DNA of 64,000 nt from Nonomuraea coxensis DSM 45129. GTDB lineage: Bacteria; Actinomycetota; Actinomycetes; Streptosporangiales; Streptosporangiaceae. The position numbers and the translations under genes were made by a program. Below the pieces are notes generated by a model. The model saw only the letters and a list, made by a program, of their open reading frames with translations, made no database searches and was not told the DNA's origin. The stretch is from the NCBI RefSeq assembly GCF_019397265.1, contig NZ_CP068985.1:5002501-5066500 (forward strand). The letters run 5' to 3'. This document shows positions 33,650 to 40,525 of this stretch, in pieces (position 1 is the stretch's first letter; each line of letters starts with the position of its first letter).

Positions 33650-34298
33650 CGAGGACTTCTTCTGGAGCGGGTACACCCGGCTCTTCGTGCTGGTCAACAC
33701 GGCCTTCTTCTCCGTCGTCGCGAGCGTGGACGAGCTGATGCACCTGACGGCGGCGCGTTCGCTCGGCGCGCCGGCCAGGATCGGGTTCGGCACCAGGCTG
33801 CACTACCTCGTCGTGCGGACCGACGTCACCGCCATCTGGGGGGTTCCGCGGCGGCACCGGTACCGGGTCTATCTGGCCGGGATGGCCTCCGACGTCCTCC
33901 TCATCGCGACGATGACGCTCGCGGTCGCGTACCTGCCGCTGTCCGGCCCGGTCGAGGCGCTGCTCCGGGCCTTCACGCTGACCACGCTGCTGTGCCTGCG
34001 GCTCCGGGCTCAGATCTCCATGCGGACCGACCTCTACTTCGTGCTCCGCGACCTGCTGCGGTGCAAGGACCTGTTCGGCGACGGTCTCCGCTATGCCCGG
34101 TATCTGCTCGCCAGGGCGGCCGCCCCGTTCAGGAGGCCAGCCTCGCCGGTCATCGACCCCACCGGTGAACTCGCCCCGCACGAGCGGCGCGCGGTCAGGA
34201 TCTACGCCGTCGCCCTCGGTGACGTTCGTCCGTACCCACCGCCGCGTGACCGCCCCGGCCGTCCCCTGGGAAGCGCCGAGCCCGGCCGATCAGCGTGA
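33648..34298 (+). pseudogene. M50-like (peptide zinc metalloprotease) membrane protein fragment, active site degraded
   Basis: About 215 codons (open frame from GTG 33630). It resembles the middle of the M50-related membrane proteins found in RiPP-type clusters: LGAPARIGFGTRLHYLVVRT, TDVTAIWGVPRRHRYRVYLAG, and ISMRTDLYFVLRDLLRCKDL. The expected HExxH zinc motif reads DELMH, losing the first His. The N-terminus is absent, and the C-terminus breaks off after RRAVRIYAVAL and runs into a terminator hairpin. I judge it a truncated relic; stable expression is unlikely. Confidence 0.6.
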
Positions 34299-34310
34299 TC
34301 GGCCGGGCTC
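34278..34310. terminator. Strong bidirectional hairpin downstream of katG
   Basis: A 15-bp perfect stem (GAGCCCGGCCGATCA pairing with its complement) closed by GCG lies 16 bp past the katG stop. No T-tract follows on either side, as is common in actinobacteria. It also ends the M50-like fragment on the other strand. Confidence 0.8.
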
Positions 34311-34325
34311 GCCGGTGGGTGTGGA

Positions 34326-36602
34326 TCAGGCCAGGTCGAAGCGGTCGAGCTCCATGACCTTGGTCCAGGCCGCGACGAAGTCCGTCACGAACTTCTCGCG
34401 GGCGTCGTCGCTCGCGTAGACCTCGGCGAGGGCGCGCAGCTGCGAGTTGGAGCCGAAGACGAGGTCGACCGGGGTGGCGGTCCACTTCAGCTCGTCCGTG
34501 GCCGCGTCGCGGATCTCGTAGACGTTCTCCTCCGACTCCGACGCCTTCCACCGGGTGCCCGGGGAGAGCAGGTTGGCGAAGAAGTCGTTGGTGAGCACGC
34601 CGGGCCGGTCGGTGAAGACGCCGTGCGGGGCGCCGCCGTGGTTGGCCCCGAGGGAGCGCAGGCCGCCGACGAGGACGGTCATCTCCGGCGGGGTCAGGTC
34701 CAGCATGTACGCCCGGTCGACGAGCAGCACCTCGGGCTGCGTCTTCTCGCCGGCCCGCACGTAGTTGCGGAACCCGTCGGCGCGCGGCTCCAGGACGCTG
34801 AAGGACTCGACGTCCGTCTGCTCCTGGGAGGCGTCGGTGCGGCCCGGGTGGAACGGCACCGTCACGGCCACGCCGGCGTCCTGGGCCGCCTTCTCGACCG
34901 CGGCCGAGCCGCCCAGCACGATCAGGTCGGCCAGCGAGATCTTCGCGCCGCCGGCCTCGTTGAACTTGCGCTGGATGTTCTCGAGGACGGGCAGGACCGT
35001 CGCGAGCTGCTCGGGCTGGTTGACCTCCCAGTTGCGCTGCGGCTCCAGGCGGATGCGGGCGCCGTTGGCGCCGCCGCGCTTGTCGGTGGAGCGGAAGCTC
35101 GCGGCCGAGGCCCAGGCGGTGGTGACGAGCTGGGCGACCGTGAGGCCGGACCCCAGGATCTGCTCCTTGAGCGCGGCCACGTCGGCGTCGCTGACGAGCT
35201 CGTGGTCGACGGCCGGCACCGGGTCCTGCCACAGCTGGGGCTCGGCGACCCACGGCCCGAGGTAGCGGCTGACCGGGCCCATGTCGCGGTGCAGCAGCTT
35301 GTACCAGGCCTTGGCGAAGGCGAGCTGGAACTCGTCCGGGTTGTTGAGGAAGCGGAGCGAGATCTCGCGGTAGATCGGGTCGACGCGCAGCGACAGGTCG
35401 GTCGTCAGCATCGTCGGCTTGTGCTTCTTCGCCGGGTCGAAGGGGTCGGGGATGATCTCCTCGGCGTCCTTGGCGACCCACTGCTTGGCCCCGCCGGGGC
35501 TCGTGGTGAGCTCCCACTCGTAGCCGAAGAGGATCTCGAAGAAGCGGTTGCTCCACTGGGTCGGCACGTCGGTCCAGGTGACCTCCAGGCCACTGGTGAT
35601 CGTGTCGGCGCCCTTGCCGCTGCCGTGCGTGCTCAGCCAGCCGAGGCCCTGCGCCTCCAGCGGCGCGCCCTCCGGCTCGGGGCCCACGTGGTCGTCGGCG
35701 ACGCCGGCGCCGTGGGTCTTGCCGAAGGTGTGGCCGCCGGCGATGAGGGCGACGGTCTCCTCGTCGTTCATCGCCATCCGGCCGAAGGTCTCGCGGATGA
35801 AGTGCGCCGCGGCGGCCGGGTCGGCGTTGCCGCGCGGGCCCTCCGGGTTGACGTAGATGAGGCCCATCTCGGTGGCCCCGACCTCCGGCAGCATCTCGCT
35901 CTCGGAGACGTAGCGCTCGTCGCCGAGCCAGGCGTCCTCGGGACCCCAGAAGATCTCCTCGGGCTCCCAGACGTCCTTGCGGCCGAAGCCGAAGCCGAAG
36001 GTCTTGAAGCCCATCGACTCCAGGGCGACGTTGCCGGCGAGCACGAGCAGGTCGGCCCACGAGATCTTCTGGCCGTACTTCTTCTTGACCGGCCACAGCA
36101 GGCGGCGGGCCTTGTCGAGGTTGGCGTTGTCGGGCCAGCTGTTGAGCGGGGCGAAGCGCTGCCCGCCGTCACCGGCGCCGCCGCGGCCGTCGTGGATGCG
36201 GTAGGTGCCCGCGGCGTGCCAGCTCATGCGGATCATCAGACCGCCGTAGTGGCCGAAGTCGGCCGGCCACCAGTCCTGCGAGGTGGTGAGCGTCTCGGCG
36301 ATGTCGCGCTTGAGCGCCTCGACGTCGAGCTTCTCGAACTCCTTGGCGTAGTCGAAGTCCTGCCCCAGAGGGTTGCTCTTGGACGAGTGCGCGCGCAGCA
36401 CCGAGAGGTCGAGCTGGTTGGGCCACCAGTCGCGGTTCGTGCGCGGCCGGCCGTGCCGCTTCGCGTCCGGCGAGTCGATCGCCGGGTTCTCGCTCTCGCT
36501 GCCGTGCGAGGTCACCGAGTCGTGCGCCACCGGGCAGCCGGCCGCTTCCTTGCGGTCCACGCCCTGCGCGCTCGATGGCCTGTTGTCCTGCGTGTCGCTC
36601 AT
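34326..36602 (-). CDS. katG: Catalase-peroxidase KatG
   Basis: A 758-residue two-domain heme enzyme that destroys hydrogen peroxide and has peroxidase activity. The distal site Arg-Trp-His is in IRMSWHAAGTYR. The Tyr of the Met-Tyr-Trp adduct is in GLIYVNPEGPRG and the Met in FGRMAMNDEE. The proximal His is in GGHTFGKTHGAG. The degenerate C-terminal domain is full length. It lies 23 bp after furA and starts at ATG 36602 with GGAAGGAAATAG, so the two form the classical furA-katG oxidative-stress operon in which oxidised FurA releases repression. Confidence 0.98.
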   Translation of the reverse strand: MSDTQDNRPSSAQGVDRKEAAGCPVAHDSVTSHGSESENPAIDSPDAKRHGRPRTNRDWWPNQLDLSVLRAHSSKSNPLGQDFDYAKEFEKLDVEALKRDIAETLTTSQDWWPADFGHYGGLMIRMSWHAAGTYRIHDGRGGAGDGGQRFAPLNSWPDNANLDKARRLLWPVKKKYGQKISWADLLVLAGNVALESMGFKTFGFGFGRKDVWEPEEIFWGPEDAWLGDERYVSESEMLPEVGATEMGLIYVNPEGPRGNADPAAAAHFIRETFGRMAMNDEETVALIAGGHTFGKTHGAGVADDHVGPEPEGAPLEAQGLGWLSTHGSGKGADTITSGLEVTWTDVPTQWSNRFFEILFGYEWELTTSPGGAKQWVAKDAEEIIPDPFDPAKKHKPTMLTTDLSLRVDPIYREISLRFLNNPDEFQLAFAKAWYKLLHRDMGPVSRYLGPWVAEPQLWQDPVPAVDHELVSDADVAALKEQILGSGLTVAQLVTTAWASAASFRSTDKRGGANGARIRLEPQRNWEVNQPEQLATVLPVLENIQRKFNEAGGAKISLADLIVLGGSAAVEKAAQDAGVAVTVPFHPGRTDASQEQTDVESFSVLEPRADGFRNYVRAGEKTQPEVLLVDRAYMLDLTPPEMTVLVGGLRSLGANHGGAPHGVFTDRPGVLTNDFFANLLSPGTRWKASESEENVYEIRDAATDELKWTATPVDLVFGSNSQLRALAEVYASDDAREKFVTDFVAAWTKVMELDRFDLA

Positions 36603-36625
36603 CTATTTCCTTCCGAACTGCCAAA

Positions 36626-37054
36626 TCACTGGGCACTGCGTTGGTTCGTACAGTCGGGGCAGGTGCCCCAGTAGACGACCTCCGCCTCGTCGATCACGAA
36701 GCCCTGGTCGTCCGAGGCGGTGAGACAAGGGGCCTCGCCGACGGCGCAGTCGACGTCCGCGATCATGCCGCAGGAGCGGCACACGAGGTGGTGGTGGTTG
36801 TCCCCCACCCGCAGCTCGTAGCGGGCCGCCGCGCCGGCGGGTTCGATGCGCCGCACCAGGCCGGCCGTGGTGAGTGCGCGGAGCACGTCGTAGACCGCCT
36901 GGTGGGAGACCCTGGGGAGCTCGGCCCGCACCAGGGAGATCACCGTGTCGGTGTCGACGTGAGCATGGTCGCGCAGCGCCCCGAGCACTGCCAGCCGCGG
37001 CCGGGTCACGCGCAGCGAGGCCGCTCGGAGCTGTGCCTCGAAGTCGGACGCCAT
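36626..37054 (-). CDS. furA: FurA, redox-sensitive Fur-family repressor of katG
   Basis: A 142-residue Fur-family repressor. The winged helix (RVTRPRLAVLGALRDHAHVD, VSHQAVYDVLRALTTAGLVR) is followed by the dimer/metal domain with HHHLVCRSCGMIADVDC and a second zinc CxxC near the end (TCPDCT). In actinobacteria FurA represses itself and katG and is inactivated by peroxide. The ATG at 37054 has no ribosome site but a leaderless promoter. Confidence 0.96.
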   Translation of the reverse strand: MASDFEAQLRAASLRVTRPRLAVLGALRDHAHVDTDTVISLVRAELPRVSHQAVYDVLRALTTAGLVRRIEPAGAAARYELRVGDNHHHLVCRSCGMIADVDCAVGEAPCLTASDDQGFVIDEAEVVYWGTCPDCTNQRSAQ

Positions 37055-37060
37055 GCGCAC

Positions 37061-37090
37061 AACATAGCCCCCTAAACTGGAGTAGTTCAA
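37061..37090 (-). promoter_or_regulatory. Leaderless furA-katG promoter
   Basis: On the minus strand TTGAAC (37090-37085), an 18-bp spacer and TATGTT (37066-37061) position the transcript start at the A of the furA ATG. Around the -35 lies an AACT...AGTT imperfect dyad that may be the FurA box. Mycobacterial furA is likewise reported to be leaderless, as I recall. Confidence 0.7.
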
Positions 37091-37149
37091 GTTTCGAGGT
37101 GTGTCGGCGACACGACTTTTACCGGGAGCGGAATGTCGGGAACGGCCTC

Positions 37150-37155
37150 TACGGT
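37150..37155 (+). promoter_or_regulatory. Leaderless -10 (TACGGT) of the DinB-family gene
   Basis: TACGGT lies at -12 to -7 from the A of ATG 37162. No ribosome site is present. No clear -35. Confidence 0.45.
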
Positions 37156-37161
37156 GACGGC

Positions 37162-37743
37162 ATGACTCACGACGACCCCTGGTGGGAGCCGCCGGTCGCC
37201 GGCACCGAGGCCGAACACCTCGTCGGCGCGCTCGACCGCCTGCGCGCGACCTTCCGGTGGAAGGCCGACGGCCTCGACGCCGCCGGGCTGCGAGCCCGCG
37301 CCGGCGCCTCGTCCCTGACGCTGGGCGGCCTGCTCAAGCATCTCGCGTTCGTCGAGGACCACATGTCCGGCCCCCGGCTGAGCGGCGCGACGCTGGGCCC
37401 GCCCTGGGACGCCGCCGACTGGGCGGCCGACCCCGGCTGGGACTTCACCTCGGCCGCCGCCGACCGCCCCGAGGATCTGTACGCGCTCTACGACGCCGCC
37501 GTCGAGCGCTCGCGGGCGCGGGTCGGCGAGGCGCTGGCCGCCGGCGGGCCCGGCCTGCTCGTCCACCTCGCCTGGCCGGACGGGCGCCGGCTCAGCCTGC
37601 GCCGGCTGATCTGCGACCTGATCGAGGAGTACGGGCGGCACACCGGCCACGCCGACCTGCTGCGCGAGGCGGTGGACGGGGTGACCGGCGAGGACCCGCC
37701 GCCCTGCTGGCGGCCGGTCTCGGGAGCGCCGACGGGCACGTGA
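37162..37743 (+). CDS. DinB/DUF664 family protein
   Basis: A 193-residue four-helix-bundle protein of the DinB superfamily. Metal-ligand His positions are suggested by LLKHLAFVEDHMSG and by EEYGRHTGHADLLREAVDG near the end. Many actinobacterial relatives are thiol-dependent (mycothiol or bacillithiol) transferases or detoxification enzymes. It is divergent from furA across ~107 bp, which hints at a redox role; that is inference. Its stop abuts that of the next gene: TGA and the complementary TCA form TGATCA with no spacer. Confidence 0.85.
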   Translation: MTHDDPWWEPPVAGTEAEHLVGALDRLRATFRWKADGLDAAGLRARAGASSLTLGGLLKHLAFVEDHMSGPRLSGATLGPPWDAADWAADPGWDFTSAAADRPEDLYALYDAAVERSRARVGEALAAGGPGLLVHLAWPDGRRLSLRRLICDLIEEYGRHTGHADLLREAVDGVTGEDPPPCWRPVSGAPTGT

Positions 37744-38766
37744 TCAGTAGTCGATGAACGCGTACAGGGCCAGGTGGTTCGACTTGGTGCCGCTCACGGT
37801 GTGGTCGACGCCGGACGGCCGCACGGCGCCCTTGACGAACAGGTAGTCGATCTTCCTGGACCCCATGGTCGGCTTCGCGCCGTAGCCGGTCATGCCGAGG
37901 CCGGACAGGGCGGTGCGGGCGATGCCGGTGCGGTTGGCGTCGACGCCGAGCACGCGGACGGCCGAGGCGTTCATCAGGCTCGTGGCGTCCGCGCCGACGT
38001 GGATGCCGGTGCCGCCGATGCCGGTGGAGCCGGGGCCCGCGCAGGCGTTCGCGCCGTTCTGCTCCGGCAGGTGCATGGTGGCGGCGAAGACCGCCGTCCC
38101 CGTCGCCCTGATCGTGAAGCGGGCCGCGATGGCGCTGGTGCGCTTCCACTTGTGGGTGTAGGCGCTGCCGTCGTCGTTGCTCGGCGGCTTGTAGAGCGTG
38201 CAGCCGGCGCCGCCGTCGTAGGCGGTGCCCGGCTTCAGCCAGCCCGCGCTCCAGTACTTCGACACGTCTCCGGCGGCGAGGCTGAGCGTGCGGGTGTTGT
38301 AGAGGATGCCGTTGGTCTGCTTCTTCTTCAGGTCGCCGAGCGCCTGGACGCTGCACTTGTGGCTGCCGCCCCACGGCTCGGGGTCGTCCCAGGCCACGAT
38401 CGCCTTGTACGTGCCCGCGGGGTAGCCGAACTTGGCCGAGAGCTGGTCGGCGTAGGCGGTGGCCTGGCCGGTGCCGCGTACCTGCTGGACGATCAGCAGG
38501 TCGGGCGGACGGACGCCGCCGGTGCCGGTCCTTCCGTCGTCGTCGACCAGCATCGAGGTGAGGTGGTCGGGGCCTGAGACGCGGGTGCAGGTGCCGTCGG
38601 CGTTGTTGCGCACGAGGTTCTCGATGTTGTCGTTGTAGACCCGCAGGACCCGGTCGGCAGCGGCGGAGGCGGGCACGGAGGCGAGGGCGGGGGTGGTCGC
38701 GGTGAGCGTGACGGCGGAGGCGGCGGCGAGGATCGTCGCGCCGGAACGCCGGAGGGGGAACGCCAT
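37744..38766 (-). CDS. Secreted endonuclease/exonuclease/phosphatase-fold protein, altered active site
   Basis: A 340-residue secreted protein: basic head, hydrophobic core (ATILAAASAVTLTATTPALA) and cleavage near SAAA. The EEP fold is followed by YNDNIENLVRN (first Asn), TNGILYNTRTL, ATMHLPEQ (His), VDANRTG (DxN) and KIDYLFVKG (Asp). Two canonical residues differ: the metal Glu position reads LIVQQVRG (Gln), and the terminal Asp-His reads SNHLAL (Asn-His). It may be a divergent subfamily with other chemistry or a binding protein. It has four Cys that could form disulfides. Confidence 0.8.
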   Translation of the reverse strand: MAFPLRRSGATILAAASAVTLTATTPALASVPASAAADRVLRVYNDNIENLVRNNADGTCTRVSGPDHLTSMLVDDDGRTGTGGVRPPDLLIVQQVRGTGQATAYADQLSAKFGYPAGTYKAIVAWDDPEPWGGSHKCSVQALGDLKKKQTNGILYNTRTLSLAAGDVSKYWSAGWLKPGTAYDGGAGCTLYKPPSNDDGSAYTHKWKRTSAIAARFTIRATGTAVFAATMHLPEQNGANACAGPGSTGIGGTGIHVGADATSLMNASAVRVLGVDANRTGIARTALSGLGMTGYGAKPTMGSRKIDYLFVKGAVRPSGVDHTVSGTKSNHLALYAFIDY

Positions 38767-38819
38767 CCCCGCAATCTAGCGATGATCTTCGCATGGCGGA
38801 CCCTTCTCCCACGGTTGAC

Positions 38820-38867
38820 TTTGTCGCACCCTTTGTCTCACTATATTGAGACAAAGGGTGCGACAAA
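38820..38867. promoter_or_regulatory. Perfect 21-bp-arm palindrome (operator) of the membrane protein-GntR operon
   Basis: Arms 38820-38840 and 38847-38867 are exact inverted copies around CTATAT. Each arm carries two TTTGTC half-sites 12 bp apart (GACAAA in the other arm). The centre includes a -10-like TATATT, so a bound regulator would block the promoter. It ends 11 bp before ATG 38879. The YtrA-type GntR encoded next is the natural candidate ligand. Confidence 0.85.
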
Positions 38868-38878
38868 AGGAGCGGGTC

Positions 38879-39541
38879 ATGACGGACGAGCGAACGGACG
38901 GGCAAGGGGTGCGCGTACGGCCGGCGGACGTGCGCCAGGCCGGGGACTGGCTGGCCCGGCACGGCCTGGGCGGGACGCCACCGACGCCGCTGCTCGCCGC
39001 GCGGCTGGCGGCGCGGACCCTGCTGGAGGCATGGGTACGCCGCGTCGACCGGCGGGCCGGGGCGGCCCTGGCCCGGCGGGCCGCCCATCCGGTGCAGCCC
39101 GGCTGGCGGGCGCTGCTCGGCCGCCCGTACGCGGTCTGCGCCGCGGCCACCCACGTGGCGGCGCTGGCGCTGGCCTGCGGCGCGCTCACGGTCGACGACG
39201 CCGCCGTCCGGAACGCGGCGCTCGTCCTGCTGGTCGCCCTGGCCGGCGTCGGCGCGATCGCCGTCCTGCAGGTACGCGACCTGCTGGCGCGGCCCGTCGT
39301 GGCCGAGGACGAGGCCTCGCTGACCGCCGACGTGATCATGCGGATCGAGGACGCGCGCGAGAGCACCGCGCCGGGCACGGTCTGGGCGCTGCCGATGGTG
39401 ATGCTGTTCGGCACGGCGCCCGTCTGGTGGAGCGCCGCCGCGCTGGGCCTGGTGCTCCTGGGGCTGGCCGCCCTCGTCGCGGTCCAGGCCCGTACGCCCG
39501 GCAGCGCGGCGATGGCCCGGCGGATCGTGAGCCTCGGATGA
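38879..39541 (+). CDS. Hypothetical membrane protein co-transcribed with a YtrA-type regulator
   Basis: A 220-residue protein with an amphipathic Arg-rich N-terminal half (~1-75) and two pairs of hydrophobic segments (AATHVAALALACGALTV with NAALVLLVALAGVGAIAVL, and PMVMLFGTAPVWWSAAALGL with VLLGLAALVAVQA). It has no recognisable family. ATG 38879 follows AAAAGGAGC. It overlaps the GntR gene as ATGA. In YtrA-type systems the regulated genes usually encode membrane transporters for stress compounds, but no ATPase is present here. Confidence 0.7.
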   Translation: MTDERTDGQGVRVRPADVRQAGDWLARHGLGGTPPTPLLAARLAARTLLEAWVRRVDRRAGAALARRAAHPVQPGWRALLGRPYAVCAAATHVAALALACGALTVDDAAVRNAALVLLVALAGVGAIAVLQVRDLLARPVVAEDEASLTADVIMRIEDARESTAPGTVWALPMVMLFGTAPVWWSAAALGLVLLGLAALVAVQARTPGSAAMARRIVSLG

Positions 39542-39933
39542 TCGTCATCGACGCGGGCTCGCCGGTGCCGCCGTTCGAGCAGCTGCGGGCCCAGCTCGCC
39601 GGGCAGATCCACGACCGGACGCTGGCCGTGGGGGCGCGGCTGCCGACCATCCGGCGGCTCGCGGCCGACCTGGGGCTGGCCGTGAACACGGTCGGCCGGG
39701 CCTACCGGGAGCTGGAGGAGGCGGGGCTGATCGAGACCCGGGGGCGGGCCGGGTCCTTCGTGACGGCGGCCGGCGAGGAGACGCGGGAACGCGCCCGCCG
39801 GGCCGCCGCCGACTACGCGGCCACGGTCGCCGCCCTCGGCCTCGGCGCGGAGGAGGCGCTGCGCATCGCCGAGGCCGCCCTCCGCTCCCCCGCGACCGGC
39901 GTCTCCACCAGCGCATCGTCCGGTCACGGATAA
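39538..39933 (+). CDS. YtrA-subfamily GntR regulator
   Basis: A 131-residue regulator: an N-terminal GntR winged helix (PPFEQLRAQLAGQIHDRTLA, then LPTIRRLAADLGLAVNTVGR, ~12-75) and a short all-helical tail (~85-120) for dimerisation without an effector domain. That size is typical of YtrA. It is translationally coupled to the preceding membrane protein. Autoregulation through the large palindrome upstream of the pair is likely. YtrA regulators usually respond to antibiotics or cell-wall stress in other bacteria. Confidence 0.9.
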   Translation: MIVIDAGSPVPPFEQLRAQLAGQIHDRTLAVGARLPTIRRLAADLGLAVNTVGRAYRELEEAGLIETRGRAGSFVTAAGEETRERARRAAADYAATVAALGLGAEEALRIAEAALRSPATGVSTSASSGHG

Positions 39934-39954
39934 TCCGCAGCGGGACGGCTTCGG

Positions 39955-39960
39955 TACCCT
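39955..39960 (+). promoter_or_regulatory. Leaderless -10 (TACCCT) of the MarR gene
   Basis: TACCCT occupies -12 to -7 from the A of ATG 39967. The GGGGG between could act as a poor ribosome site, so leadered translation is not excluded. Confidence 0.4.
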
Positions 39961-39966
39961 GGGGGC

Positions 39967-40455
39967 ATGACCGCCATGGCGCCGGCCCGTACGGAGACCG
40001 ACCTGTCGTTCCTGCTCGACCACACCAGCCACGTGCTGCGCTCCCGGATGGCGGCGGCGCTGGCCGAGATCGGCCTGACGCCGCGCATGCACTGCGTGCT
40101 GGTGCACGCGCTGGAGAAGGAGCGCACCCAGATCCAGCTCGCCGAGCTGGGCGACATGGACAAGACCACGATGGTGGTGACCGTGGACGCGCTGGAGAAG
40201 GCCGGGTACGCCGAGCGCCGCCCGTCGAGCACCGACCGGCGGGCGCGCATCATCGCGGTCACCGAGAAGGGCGAGGCCGTCGCCCGGCGCAGCCAGGAGG
40301 TCGTGGACGACGTGCACCGCGACGCCCTGCGGACGCTGCCGGACGACGAGCGCGAGGTGCTGGTCCGCGCCCTGAACCGCCTGGTAACCGGCCATCTGGC
40401 CACGCCCGTCGAGGGCCCGGGGCAGACCCGCAGGGCACGGGAGCGCGCAAAGTAG
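39967..40455 (+). CDS. MarR-family regulator
   Basis: A 162-residue regulator with the full MarR fold: dimer helix (LSFLLDHTSHVLRSRMAAAL), recognition region (TQIQLAELGDMDKTTMVVTV) and wing (AERRPSSTDRRARIIAVTEK). It stands 70 bp before a DHA2 exporter in the same direction, the usual arrangement for a repressor of a drug pump. The spacer between them carries a small GTCTC...GAGAC dyad. Confidence 0.92.
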   Translation: MTAMAPARTETDLSFLLDHTSHVLRSRMAAALAEIGLTPRMHCVLVHALEKERTQIQLAELGDMDKTTMVVTVDALEKAGYAERRPSSTDRRARIIAVTEKGEAVARRSQEVVDDVHRDALRTLPDDEREVLVRALNRLVTGHLATPVEGPGQTRRARERAK

Positions 40456-40494
40456 GTCCGAAGAGGATCGTCTACAACAAAACTATCTGCTACG

Positions 40495-40514
40495 GTCTCA
40501 CCTGTCGACGAGAC
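40495..40514. promoter_or_regulatory. Dyad upstream of the DHA2 exporter
   Basis: GTCTC (40495-40499) and GAGAC (40510-40514) flank a 10-bp centre just before the exporter GTG at 40526; the region from 40468 to 40495 is AT-rich and likely the promoter. A possible MarR operator, weakly supported. Confidence 0.3.
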
Positions 40515-40525
40515 GGGAGAGACCT

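Noticed and set aside
33630..34298. Intact small metalloprotease gene
   Set aside because: The zinc motif is DELMH, both ends are truncated against relatives, and the frame starts inside an antisense hydrolase remnant.
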